The notes under the pieces: model-generated
What the model saw: the letters and a program-made list of their open reading frames with translations, nothing else
Told to the model about the DNA's origin: nothing
Database searches by the model: none
NCBI RefSeq assembly: GCF_016307205.1
Contig: NZ_JAEIJD010000014.1
Span: forward strand, 1-56,365
Source of the DNA: Pontibaca salina
GTDB taxonomy: Bacteria; Pseudomonadota; Alphaproteobacteria; Rhodobacterales; Rhodobacteraceae
Reading direction: 5' to 3'
DNA length: 56,365 nt
Translations under genes and position numbers: made by a program
Part shown: in pieces, positions 8,801 through 17,154 of the stretch
How the letters are laid out: the number at the start of each line of letters is the position of its first letter
Position numbering within the stretch: the first letter of the stretch is position 1

Positions 8801-11800
8801 GGAGACGACAACATCGCCGCCTTTGCCACCGGCGCCGCCCGACCCGCCGATCCCGACAGTCGCATTCAGCTTCTGTTTGCCGCTGGCATAGGCAGCACCG
8901 CCAGTTCCACCACCGCCACCGATGGATTGTGCAAATACTCCGAAGGAGTTTTCGCCGAGGGTTTGAATCGTCCCACCGTTAGACGCTGAAATATTTCCGC
9001 CGTTGCCACCCTTGCCGCCGCTGCCGCCAACGCTGACATTCACAGACGCACCGATCAGGTCATGTATTTTGGATTCCGCGTCTTTCGAAACCAGGGCGTT
9101 TTTTATTTCCTGTTGCGCACTCTTGACGCTTTCAGCCGCCGCCAACTTGACCGCCAACATGGTGAGCAGCGCTGTATTCTTCGCGATTTTCTCGTGAATA
9201 TCAGCGGCATCTTTTTCCGATAGTTTTTTTAGCTCTTTCCCATAAGCGACGATTGCCTTCAGCGACGCGATTGATTTCTGCAAACTGGCGTCGTCATGAA
9301 AGTTGCTGGCTGTGTCCTTGGTATCTGCTAGTTTTTTTGTGACGTCATTAAGCGCAGCGATTTCCGAGAACACCTCAACAATCAGGTCGAAAGCTTCCAG
9401 ACTGGTAAATCGCGGGTTGACCTCACCGGTAAAGGAACCCCCATTGCCGCCGCCGCCGCCAACAGTCTGCGCAAACACACCATGCGACCCGCTGCCATGT
9501 GTTGCGACCGCGCCGGAGTTCGATACCGACACGGTGCCGCCATTGCCGCCATCGCCCCCCGAGCCGCCAATGGACACGTTAAAATCGAGAGTAGTGTCAC
9601 CGCCGCCCTGATAGCCGCCCGCATCCCCTCCACCACCGCCGATGGAGCGGGCCACGATTCCGCTTGAGTTATTGCCATTGGTGCCGATCGCCCCGGTGTT
9701 CTGGACCGACACATAACCACCGCGACCGCCGCCGCCACCAGACCCTCCAACCGCGACATTGGCGGTGATGTAGTTGCCACTAACATCCAGCAGATCCAGC
9801 ACATCCGCGAAGCCATAATCAGTGAACCAGTCGGCAGAGATTCCCGCATTTGACGCCGCATTGGCGGTGCCGCCATCGCCGCCGCCGCCGCCAACACTGA
9901 TGCCATAGGCCCCATGGGAAAAATCAGCATGGGTTTCGATTAAGCCATCTTGATTCACTGAAACGTTTCCGCCGCGACCGCCGTCACCGCCCGAGCCGCC
10001 AATCGCGACCGAGGTCGCGATGCTGTTGGAATAAGCCAGCAAATCCCCCGTCGAACTGGCCGCGCCGCCGGTGCCACCCCCTCCGCCGATGCTGCGACCG
10101 ACCAGCCCCGAGGAATTGGCGCCATAGGTCGCAACATGCGCGTGATTGCTTAGCGAGATCGCGCCGCCGTTCCCGCCACCACCGGCCGATCCGCCGATGG
10201 CGATGCCAATGTTTACGGCAGGCGTGGAGCCTGTCAGCTGCATGGCCAGCGCATAGGATGAGGCATCGCCAGCAGACCCACCGCCGCCGCCAAGGCTCTG
10301 CGCGACAATCCCGGTGGCATCGTCATTGAGCGTGGTGATCGCGCCCGCGTTGACAACGGTGACCGCCTGGCCATCGCCGCCCTCGCCGCCGGAACCACCG
10401 ACGCTGATCGGCACCGAGATTGCTGGAACCTTGACGGCAGAAACAGCGATCGTCGATGCATCTGCTGCGCCACCGTCGCCCCCGCCGCCGCCGATGCTTT
10501 GGGCAAAGATACCAATCGAAGACTGGCCTTCAGTGCGCAGATCCGACGTATTCCCGACCTTGACCGCGCCCCCCTTACCGCCTTTGCCGCCAGATCCGCC
10601 GATGGAAACAGCGACTGCGGGAAATAAGAACGCGCCGCTTTTGGTACTGCTCGCCCCGCCCGCGCCGCCGCCCCCGCCGACGCTCTGGGCAAAAATAGCG
10701 TAAGATGACCCGCCCGACGTTCGGATCGAAGACCCAGCCGGTACCTTGGAATGTCCCTGCTGTATGGCCGCGCCAAGGTCGCCGATGACTAGATTGCCAC
10801 CATCGCCGCCGCCGCCGCCGTCACCGCCGATCGAAACCGAAACCAAACTGGGCCAGCCGCCGGCCGAGCCGCCCTCACCGCCATGACCGCCGATTGATTG
10901 GGCCTGAATACCATGCGCAGCGGTACCAAAGGTGGCAAGCCGCCCGAAATTCGACACGCTGACCTGACCGCCCGCAGAGCCGCGACCACCGTCCCCGCCG
11001 CTTCCGCCAAGGAAGGACAGCCAGCCCGCTTTGCCGCCGTCGCCGCCACCGCCTTTGGTATAGGTACCGGCAGAGGCATCAAAAGCATTCATACCGTTAC
11101 CGCCGCCGATCGATTGCGCCACGATCGCGGTCGCGCCGTCGCCCAAGGTCGAAATGAGGCCATGGTTCTCGATATCGACCTTGCCGGGCTTTCCGGATGC
11201 GCCGCCATCGCTACCGGAAAACACGCCACTTGCCCCCAACCCGCCGTTGCCGCTGACGGACTGAGCCACCAAACCGAAGGCAAAATCGCCGGAGGTCATG
11301 ATGTTACCGCGCAGGCGCGCCACGACATCGCCGCCGTTCCCGCCGTCACCGCCATTGCGCGAACTCGTGCTAGCAGCACCGCCTGTACCGCCAATGCTTT
11401 GCAGCACGACAGCCGGTGACGATGCTCCGGCGGTGCTGATACGGGTATTGACCGAGGTCTCGAACGCAACCAAAGCGCCGTTTCCGCCACTTGCAGCCCG
11501 TGCTTTATCGTCAACGGCCTGGTAGCCGCTTTTACCACCTGTGCCGCCGATGCTCTCCAGAATCAGGGCCGGTGCGTTGGCGCCATTTGTCGATACGGTC
11601 ACCTGTCCCGCACCGGTCTGGGCCACGATTTCGGCACTTACCGCGCCACCATCGCCACCCTTGTTTGTCGCCGTTTGGGAATTGCCTGCACCCCCTTCAC
11701 CGCCCCACGAGCGAAGACGGGCAATAGCGTAGCGGCTCCCAGACACACCCGTCGATGACCGGATCGTCAGAGAGGTTGCTCCGCCATCACCACCTTTACC

Positions 11801-12370
11801 ACCGGTGCCTTCTACCGTGCGGGGTGGCATAAATTGGCTCGACCACTTGGGCGCCACGCCGCCGGCACCACCCTTGGATTGCAGAAGGATCAACGGGGTT
11901 TCTACGGGCAGACGGAAAAACGGGATTTCAAAAAATTGATCTGCTGATTGCGTGACAATTGTTCCACTCTGAACGAAAGATAGCCTGCCGCCATCGCCCC
12001 CGTCCGCACCGTCCGCTGTCGGCTTATACGGATGATTATACATAGTGTTCCAACGGTGGCCCCCGTCTCCACCTTTGCCACCCTGAGTCCTTAACCGAAC
12101 CTGTGTGCCGGTCCGAAGCCGATCGCCCAGGATGCCGAAATTACGGTCATTCATTGATCCGCCGGTATTTCCGGAGGTCGCTTTCTTCTTGTCACTTTTG
12201 TAATCGCGCCCGTCTTTACTCTTACTGCTCTTGATGATCGCACCATTGGTGCCAGAGTAATCGGTTGCATGCACCATAGCCCCGTCACCAATAGCGACGA
12301 CCATAGCCAAGACGCTCACCCCACCCCTCAAAGCAATCGACACTCGGGTTGGCCTAAAGCTTAACATCAC
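5801..12370 (-). CDS. Giant glycine-repeat autotransporter adhesin
   Basis: A type V secretion (classical autotransporter) protein of 2189 residues. Residues 1 to about 35 form a signal peptide. From about 60 to 1600 the passenger has roughly twenty imperfect repeats built on GGSGGxGGxGG, a short beta segment (VSNxGxIxTxG), then GIFAQSVGGGGG; such repeats usually form a long beta-helix. Two helical, charged insertions break it (about residues 985-1107 and 1275-1345). Residues about 1700-1900 form a pertactin-like linker. The last 275 residues are an outer-membrane beta-barrel ending in LRLSMRF, with the terminal phenylalanine needed for barrel assembly. The frame opens with GTG at 12370; the adjacent ATG at 12367 is equally plausible. 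Likely role: surface adhesion or aggregation. No serine protease triad is seen. Confidence 0.93.
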   Translation of the reverse strand: MMLSFRPTRVSIALRGGVSVLAMVVAIGDGAMVHATDYSGTNGAIIKSSKSKDGRDYKSDKKKATSGNTGGSMNDRNFGILGDRLRTGTQVRLRTQGGKGGDGGHRWNTMYNHPYKPTADGADGGDGGRLSFVQSGTIVTQSADQFFEIPFFRLPVETPLILLQSKGGAGGVAPKWSSQFMPPRTVEGTGGKGGDGGATSLTIRSSTGVSGSRYAIARLRSWGGEGGAGNSQTATNKGGDGGAVSAEIVAQTGAGQVTVSTNGANAPALILESIGGTGGKSGYQAVDDKARAASGGNGALVAFETSVNTRISTAGASSPAVVLQSIGGTGGAASTSSRNGGDGGNGGDVVARLRGNIMTSGDFAFGLVAQSVSGNGGLGASGVFSGSDGGASGKPGKVDIENHGLISTLGDGATAIVAQSIGGGNGMNAFDASAGTYTKGGGGDGGKAGWLSFLGGSGGDGGRGSAGGQVSVSNFGRLATFGTAAHGIQAQSIGGHGGEGGSAGGWPSLVSVSIGGDGGGGGDGGNLVIGDLGAAIQQGHSKVPAGSSIRTSGGSSYAIFAQSVGGGGGAGGASSTKSGAFLFPAVAVSIGGSGGKGGKGGAVKVGNTSDLRTEGQSSIGIFAQSIGGGGGDGGAADASTIAVSAVKVPAISVPISVGGSGGEGGDGQAVTVVNAGAITTLNDDATGIVAQSLGGGGGSAGDASSYALAMQLTGSTPAVNIGIAIGGSAGGGGNGGAISLSNHAHVATYGANSSGLVGRSIGGGGGTGGAASSTGDLLAYSNSIATSVAIGGSGGDGGRGGNVSVNQDGLIETHADFSHGAYGISVGGGGGDGGTANAASNAGISADWFTDYGFADVLDLLDVSGNYITANVAVGGSGGGGGRGGYVSVQNTGAIGTNGNNSSGIVARSIGGGGGDAGGYQGGGDTTLDFNVSIGGSGGDGGNGGTVSVSNSGAVATHGSGSHGVFAQTVGGGGGNGGSFTGEVNPRFTSLEAFDLIVEVFSEIAALNDVTKKLADTKDTASNFHDDASLQKSIASLKAIVAYGKELKKLSEKDAADIHEKIAKNTALLTMLAVKLAAAESVKSAQQEIKNALVSKDAESKIHDLIGASVNVSVGGSGGKGGNGGNISASNGGTIQTLGENSFGVFAQSIGGGGGTGGAAYASGKQKLNATVGIGGSGGAGGKGGDVVVSNGGTILTAGDGSYGVFAQSVGGGGGLGGASQTDNSLSFSATVTVGGNGGAKGHGGAVEVTNSGTVATGGANAHGIVAQSVGGGGGAYFVNIHDPATKPPEEAIDAELAALIKEASHTVEELLLQAGLIDESAMTDLDIEDGEALFNDASTVLPKPQITVTLGGNGSAAGDGGAVNVTHTGAVSTNGDGSIGIFAQSVGGGGGMGKNATSGGFLPIGSDPSKEGAVSLSDFSLGGRGGAAGQGGAVSVALGAMSSVATRGDASHGIFAQSVGGGGGYGGVGTTNALYGSVTFGGESNEGGSSGDGGAVNISMAGATTNSSMTISTIGEQSHGIYAQSVGGGGGAITVLNANAGATTAEKRGASKGRGGAITIDTVGSISATGTDANAIYAQSGFQNTDGSLAVDTSKGRAISISHDGVLTGGSGTGAAVYVDGGNTDNKITFGKNAIVQALSGTAIYGSFGNEEIVNNGVLVGDIKVNSGRPKERNWFYNNANAIYRSVDDGIVDLGTSSGHFFYNAGQFDVGGVENVSTVTVDGNLIVQDGGSLLVDVVRDDGGTLSNDFISVTRDVVFEEGGGVDPYITGDLQNGDTFTILKAERNLSGEPITINDASPIKWTYSTESDGTLRMVVDGAAFRGAAMRSLTPTEDAMLAAWQQAWDSNDAHAAGFFGAIANADTAQDYDDAIESVSPESQLQQVAHMTLATSESLSSALSCPMFVGEGTLLQETECVWGEISHSRSKIRDSSAGDGFDNHATTLRMGAQKEFASNWFLGGSLGFGQTSGTSADGFTKNTGDSVAAALALKYQMGPWLFSGAAHLGYGGYTMEHVFDVGDAVWAATASPHVGTAGLRLRADYELAFPDWYLRPSLEVDAIHSSMSGYDLMGDTFDMRVDSMRQWTYAARPAIETGARYNLGDQRWLRVYSLVGLTWRSTDGLSTGVTVHNNNQTAFSFRSTTALPDRLYDLTAGVELKSGDNYKLSGEYIAKIGDNYRSQMATLRLSMRF
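8330..8545 (-). other. Second helical insertion in autotransporter passenger
   Basis: Within the autotransporter, about 70 residues (about 1275-1345) carry an acidic helical sequence (EAIDAELAALIKEASHTVEE and following) in place of the glycine repeat. The repeats resume immediately after with the ITVTLGGNGSAAG unit. The borders are estimated from composition. Confidence 0.7.
9050..9410 (-). other. First helical insertion in autotransporter passenger
   Basis: Within the autotransporter, about 120 residues (about 985-1107) are lysine-, glutamate- and alanine-rich with coiled-coil spacing (for example LNDVTKKLADTKDTASNF and EKIAKNTALLTMLAVKLAAA). They interrupt the glycine repeats between one FAQTVGGGGG unit and the next GGSGGKGG unit. 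This would project from or kink the predicted beta-helix. Confidence 0.75.
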
Positions 12371-12732
12371 GGGAACTCTTTTCTACATAAATGTGCCGGG
12401 ATAAAATATTCAGACCCTGTCACGCAGCCTGTGGCAACTCAAGAATTTCACGCGTAGAAACAAACCCTTTTACCGATCTATGTGGCGAAAATGCCAGTGG
12501 ACCGGCAGCCGGTTTCTACTGCGGTTACGTCATTGCGCCGCTTGCATGGTTTCCCTGTCACTGCTGTCGCAGGAGCGCCGCGCCATAAGGATTCGCGCCC
12601 CTATGCTCATCTGATCTTGGGGTTTACGTGCTTTAACGGCCGGGAAGTGTAAAATAGGCAGTTTGCCATTCAACGACCATTCAAATCGCTATAGGGTCGC
12701 GCAAAGAGCGAGGCACGGCAGACCCACATATC
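12371..12732. promoter_or_regulatory. Divergent intergenic region, no gene
   Basis: A 362-base gap between the divergent autotransporter and M48-like genes. It must carry both promoters. No clear operator palindrome or credible small gene was seen; a short open frame near 12391-12588 has no ribosome binding site and an unnatural composition. Confidence 0.5.
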
Positions 12733-13746
12733 ATGACAGCGCTGAAGGAATATCAACGACTTGAGGCCACCGGCTTTTGGCGGGCGACTCCTGAGGAACA
12801 GCACCGCGAGGTCATCGTTTCGATTGGCGATGCCACTCTTGTCCTTTCTGATATGAGTGACCGCGCCCTGGCGCATTGGTCGCTTGCCGCGCTGGAACGG
12901 GTCAATCCGGGTGTTCGCCCTGCGATCTACCATCCCGATGGCGACCCCGGCGAAACGCTGGAACTCGCCGAAACCGAGGCCACGATGATCGATGCGATTG
13001 AACGATTGCGCCGCGCGGTCGAACGCGCCCGCCCTCGCCCCGGACGATTGCGCCAAATCGGTATGCTGGCTCTTTTTGCGCTGTTGGCGACAGCACTGGT
13101 GTTCTGGCTACCGGATGCATTGCTGCGCCACACAATTTCGGTGGTGCCCGACATCAGGCGGCAGGATATTGGCCGCGCCCTGCTGACACGGATTGAGCGC
13201 AACGCCGGACCAGCCTGTTCCAACGCGGATACCGCCGCGCCGCTGGCCGCATTGGCGCGGCGCACCGGTGCGCGCAAGCTGGTGGTCCTGCGCCGAGCAC
13301 CCCGCGACAGCCTGCACCTGCCGGGTGGTGTCGTGCTGCTGAGCCGTGCCCTGATCGAAAAACAGGAAGACCCGGCGGTTGTCGCCGGTCACATTCTCGC
13401 CGAACGCGCCCGCGCTGCGCAACGGGATCCGCTCGCGCGCCTGCTGGCCAATGCCGGGCCACTGGCTTCATTCCGGCTGCTCACGACGGGTGAGCTTACC
13501 GATGCGACGCTTGATCATCATGCCGAGCGGCTGTTGGCAGACCCCGATATCCCGCTGGCCGAAGAGACTCTGCGAGACGCATTCGCTACAGCGCAGGTCC
13601 CCTCGGCGCCCTTCGCCCGCTCGCGCGGCAACACCGGCGAAACTATGCTAGCACTGATCAAAGACGATCCGATGGCCGGTCAATACCCCGCCCCTGTCCT
13701 GCCCGACCGCGACTGGATACTGTTGCAGACGATTTGCGGGAACTGA
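12733..13746 (+). CDS. Membrane protein with degenerate M48-like domain
   Basis: A 337-residue protein with a cytoplasmic N-terminal half (residues 1-100, acidic, alpha/beta), one membrane helix at about 109-126 and a C-terminal domain outside. The C-terminal part resembles M48 metallopeptidases in the order LPGGVVLLSRALIE (196-209) then a helix where the HExxH zinc motif should be. Here that helix reads AGHILAERARA, so the second residue of the motif and the second histidine are missing. It is therefore probably a non-catalytic relative. It converges on upp with 11 bases between the stops. The start at 12733 has only a weak ribosome binding site. The function is unknown. Confidence 0.75.
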   Translation: MTALKEYQRLEATGFWRATPEEQHREVIVSIGDATLVLSDMSDRALAHWSLAALERVNPGVRPAIYHPDGDPGETLELAETEATMIDAIERLRRAVERARPRPGRLRQIGMLALFALLATALVFWLPDALLRHTISVVPDIRRQDIGRALLTRIERNAGPACSNADTAAPLAALARRTGARKLVVLRRAPRDSLHLPGGVVLLSRALIEKQEDPAVVAGHILAERARAAQRDPLARLLANAGPLASFRLLTTGELTDATLDHHAERLLADPDIPLAEETLRDAFATAQVPSAPFARSRGNTGETMLALIKDDPMAGQYPAPVLPDRDWILLQTICGN

Positions 13747-13757
13747 TCCGCCCTAGG

Positions 13758-14399
13758 TTATTTTGTGCCAAACATCCGGTCCCCGGCATCGCCGAGACCC
13801 GGCAGAATAAAGCCCTTGTCATCCAATTCGCGGTCCACGGCAGCAGTCACGATCGGCACGTCGGGATGGGCCTGCTGCATCCGGGCAATACCTTCCGGGG
13901 TCGCCAAAAGGCACATGAACCGAATATTCGTGGCCCCGGCCTGTTTCAGCAAATCCAGCGCCGCAACCGAAGAATTTCCCGTCGCCAGCATTGGATCGAC
14001 CGCGATCACCAGCCGGTTCTCCAGCGCCTCGGGCACCTTGAAGTAATATTGCACAGGCTGTAGCGTCTCTTCATCGCGGTATAGTCCAACGAATCCGACC
14101 CGCGCCGAGGGGATCAGCTCCAGCACCCCGTCAAGCATGCCATTGCCCGCTCGCAGAATCGATACCAAGGCCAGCTTCTTGCCCGCCAGCGTCGGCGAAT
14201 CCATCGGCTCCATCGGGGTCTCGATACCTCGCGTGGTCAGGTCCAGATCGCGGGTGATCTCATAGGCCAGAAACTGGGTGATCTCGCGAAGAAGCTGGCG
14301 GAATACCACGGTCGGCGTGTTCTTATCACGCATCAACGTCAGCTTGTGCTGGACCAGTGGATGATCGACGAGGGTGACATTGTCGGCGGGATTGGACAT
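13758..14399 (-). CDS. upp: Uracil phosphoribosyltransferase
   Basis: Cytoplasmic salvage enzyme making UMP from uracil and PRPP. It has 213 residues, the normal length. The PRPP-binding signature is [19 protein letters not shown], and the C-terminal uracil-binding region ends [13 protein letters not shown], as in other Upp proteins. The start at 14399 follows GGAGAA at eight bases and matches the usual N-terminus ([18 protein letters not shown]). The gene is divergent from maeB, with 147 bases between starts, and convergent with the M48-like gene. Confidence 0.97.
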   Translation of the reverse strand: MSNPADNVTLVDHPLVQHKLTLMRDKNTPTVVFRQLLREITQFLAYEITRDLDLTTRGIETPMEPMDSPTLAGKKLALVSILRAGNGMLDGVLELIPSARVGFVGLYRDEETLQPVQYYFKVPEALENRLVIAVDPMLATGNSSVAALDLLKQAGATNIRFMCLLATPEGIARMQQAHPDVPIVTAAVDRELDDKGFILPGLGDAGDRMFGTK

Positions 14400-14546
14400 G
14401 GTGGGATTCTCCGGGCGATGGCTGCCCTGCCTTTTACGATCAGCGCGCGTCCTGCCGCAACCCTGCACGGACGCGGTACGCAAATGGTCGGTTCCCACGC
14501 GTGGGAAAGCGCGTTAACTAAGGCCCGTATTTACTGGGAGCCACAG

Positions 14547-16826
14547 ATGTCCGACAAACAGACCTTCCGACAGGCCGCTTTATTTTATCACGAATTCCCC
14601 AAGCCCGGAAAGCTCGAGATCCGGGCGACCAAGCCACTGGCGAACAACCGCGATCTTTCTCGCGCCTATTCGCCCGGCGTGGCCGAAGCCTGTCTGGAAA
14701 TTTCAGCCAATCCTGCCGACGCCGCCCGCTATACCGCCAAGGCCAATCTGGTCGGCGTAGTGACCAACGGCAGCGCCGTTCTGGGGCTGGGCAACATCGG
14801 TGCGCTGGCCAGCAAGCCGGTGATGGAAGGCAAAGCGGTTCTGTTCAAGAAATTCGCTGACATTGACTGTTTCGACATCGAACTGAACGAAACCGACCCC
14901 GAAAAGCTGGCCGAAATGATCTGCGCGTTGGAGCCGACCTTTGGGGCGATCAATCTCGAAGACATCAAGGCGCCCGATTGTTTCGTGGTCGAAAAGATCT
15001 GCCGCGAGCGGATGAACATTCCGGTCTTTCACGATGACCAGCATGGCACCGCCATCGTCGTCGGGGCCGCCGCGACTAACGCGCTCTACGTGACGGGTAA
15101 GCGGTTCGAAGACATCCGAATCGTCAGCACGGGCGGTGGCGCGGCCGGCATCGCCTGCCTCAAGCTGCTGATCAAGTTGGGCGTGAAGCGCGAAAATATC
15201 TGGCTCTGCGATGTGCACGGACTGGTCTACAAGGGCCGCGAGATCGACATGAACCCGCAAAAGGCGGCCTTTGCGCAGGACACCGACCTGCGCACGCTGG
15301 ATGAGGTAATCGACGGTGCCGATCTATTTCTGGGACTGAGCGGCGCGAATGTACTGACACAGGACATGGTGCGGCGGATGACCAAGCAGCCGATCATTTT
15401 CGCGTTGGCCAATCCGGAGCCCGAGATCCAGCCCGACGCCGTGCGCGAGGTCGCCCCCGATGCGATCATTGCCACCGGGCGCAGCGACGTGCCCAACCAA
15501 GTCAACAACGTGCTGTGCTTTCCCTTCATCTTTCGCGGGGCGCTCGATGTGGGAGCGACGCAGATCAACGACGCCATGCAGATCGCTTGCGTGGAAGGCA
15601 TCGCCGAATTAGCCCGTGCCACCAGCAGCGCCGAGGCGGCGGCCGCCTATCAGGGCGAACAGCTGACCTTCGGCCCTGACTACCTGATTCCCAAGCCCTT
15701 TGACCGGCGGCTGGTGGCAGTCGTATCCGCGGCGGTGGCACAAGCGGCGATGGACAGTGGCGTAGCCGCGCGCCCGATCGAGGACATGGCGGCTTATCGC
15801 GAAAAGCTGCACCAGAGCGTGTTCCGCTCCGCGCTGCTGATGCGTCCGGTCTTTGACGCCGCGAGCACCGCGTCGCGCCGCGTCGTCTTTGCCGAAGGCG
15901 AGGACGAGCGTGTTTTACGCGCCGCACAGGCATTGCTCGAAGAATCCACGGTCATCCCGATCCTGATCGGACGTCCCGAGGTCATCGAGACGCGCTGCGA
16001 ACGCATGGGCTTGAACGTCCGACCCAATCGCGACTTCCAACTGGTCAACCCCGAGAACGACCCGCGTTATTATGACTATTGGACCAGCTATCACAGCCTG
16101 ATGCAGCGCCGCGGCGTCACCCCTGATCTGGCCAAGGCGATCATGCGCACCAATACCACCGCAATCGGTGCGATCATGGTGCACCGCGAAGAAGCCGACA
16201 GTTTGATCTGCGGCACTTTCGGCGAGTTTAGTTGGCACTTGAACTATATCACGCAGGTTCTGGGCAACGCTGATCTGCATCCTCAGGGCGCGCTGTCGCT
16301 GATGATTCTGGAAAGCGGGCCGCTGTTCGTCGCCGACACACAGGTGCACCAACTGCCCGACCCTGAAGCCTTGGCCGAGATCGCTATTGGGGCGGCGCGC
16401 CATGTGCGCCGGTTTGGCCTTGAGCCGAATATCGCACTGTGTTCACAGTCGCAGTTCGGTACCCAAAACGACCCGGTCGGATCGGGGCCGCGCATACGTG
16501 AAGCGATGGCCATCCTCGACAGCGCGCCACGCGATTTCACCTATGAAGGTGAAATGAATGTCGAAACCGCGCTGGACCCCGAATTGCGCGCGCGGATCTT
16601 TCCGGCCTCGCGGATGGAGGGCATCGCCAACGTTCTGGTCTTTGCCAATGCGGATGCCGCCAGCGGCGTGCGCAACATTCTCAAAGTGCGCGCTGACGGG
16701 CTTGAGGTCGGGCCGATCCTGATGGGCATGGGCAACCGCGCGCATATCGTCGCGCCCTCGATCACACCGCGCGGGCTGCTGAACATGGCCGCCATCGCCG
16801 GCACCCCGGTTGCGCATTACGGCTGA
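14547..16826 (+). CDS. maeB: NADP-dependent malic enzyme (MaeB type)
   Basis: Oxidatively decarboxylates malate to pyruvate with NADP. The 759 residues are the hybrid MaeB architecture: a malic enzyme domain (about 1-420, with [20 protein letters not shown] in the metal/substrate region and the [15 protein letters not shown] nucleotide-binding fold), then a phosphotransacetylase-like domain (about 430-759, starting [12 protein letters not shown]). In known MaeB proteins the second domain has a regulatory role, sensing acetyl-CoA, rather than an enzymatic one. The start at 14547 follows GGGAG; upstream in-frame codons overlap upp and are not needed. A strong GC hairpin follows the stop. Next to prpE, the gene fits central carbon flow during growth on C3/C2 acids. 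Confidence 0.97.
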   Translation: MSDKQTFRQAALFYHEFPKPGKLEIRATKPLANNRDLSRAYSPGVAEACLEISANPADAARYTAKANLVGVVTNGSAVLGLGNIGALASKPVMEGKAVLFKKFADIDCFDIELNETDPEKLAEMICALEPTFGAINLEDIKAPDCFVVEKICRERMNIPVFHDDQHGTAIVVGAAATNALYVTGKRFEDIRIVSTGGGAAGIACLKLLIKLGVKRENIWLCDVHGLVYKGREIDMNPQKAAFAQDTDLRTLDEVIDGADLFLGLSGANVLTQDMVRRMTKQPIIFALANPEPEIQPDAVREVAPDAIIATGRSDVPNQVNNVLCFPFIFRGALDVGATQINDAMQIACVEGIAELARATSSAEAAAAYQGEQLTFGPDYLIPKPFDRRLVAVVSAAVAQAAMDSGVAARPIEDMAAYREKLHQSVFRSALLMRPVFDAASTASRRVVFAEGEDERVLRAAQALLEESTVIPILIGRPEVIETRCERMGLNVRPNRDFQLVNPENDPRYYDYWTSYHSLMQRRGVTPDLAKAIMRTNTTAIGAIMVHREEADSLICGTFGEFSWHLNYITQVLGNADLHPQGALSLMILESGPLFVADTQVHQLPDPEALAEIAIGAARHVRRFGLEPNIALCSQSQFGTQNDPVGSGPRIREAMAILDSAPRDFTYEGEMNVETALDPELRARIFPASRMEGIANVLVFANADAASGVRNILKVRADGLEVGPILMGMGNRAHIVAPSITPRGLLNMAAIAGTPVAHYG

Positions 16827-16836
16827 TTTTACGAGA

Positions 16837-16869
16837 CCCGCCGCCGCGACAAAGAATTGCGGCGGCGGG
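16837..16869 (+). terminator. GC-rich terminator hairpin after maeB
   Basis: Perfect inverted repeat CCCGCCGCCGC (16837-16847) and GCGGCGGCGGG (16859-16869) around an 11-base loop, ten bases after the maeB stop codon. A T-run is absent, so termination efficiency is uncertain, but the stem is very stable. Confidence 0.65.
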
Positions 16870-16881
16870 AAGCCTAGAAAA

Positions 16882-16938
16882 TCACTTTTTAATCGGTTTC
16901 ACGCCCGGTTTTGCCGGCTTCTGTTTCTTGTCGCCCAT
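16882..16938 (-). CDS. Possible 18-residue basic peptide
   Basis: A very short minus-strand frame encoding MGDKKQKPAKPGVKPIKK, preceded by AGAGGG about nine bases before the ATG at 16938. The lysine/proline-rich composition is simple and could arise by chance. It lies between the maeB terminator and prpE. I list it as a candidate only; conservation of the frame in relatives would decide it. Confidence 0.25.
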   Translation of the reverse strand: MGDKKQKPAKPGVKPIKK

Positions 16939-17154
16939 GGCAACGCACCCTCTGCTAAATAGGACTAGCACCGCGCCCGTCCCGACTCGCTTTTTAGCAT
17001 TGGAAACGTGTGTAAATCTGGCATAATTTCGACCTGCCCGAGGTCGCAAATCTGCTCTCCATGCGCCACGGTTGGTCGCCGGGTCATGGTTTTTGTTTCT
17101 GTATGAGCATGTGTCCGATCTTTTTTGAGCAAGCAAACGCAGAGGACGCGAGAG

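Noticed and set aside
7268-11732. Many open frames opposite the autotransporter gene
   Set aside because: They arise from the GC-rich glycine repeats; their proline- and alanine-rich products are reverse readings of the repeat.
14703-15260. Minus-strand open frame inside maeB
   Set aside because: Antisense of a conserved enzyme; no start signal.
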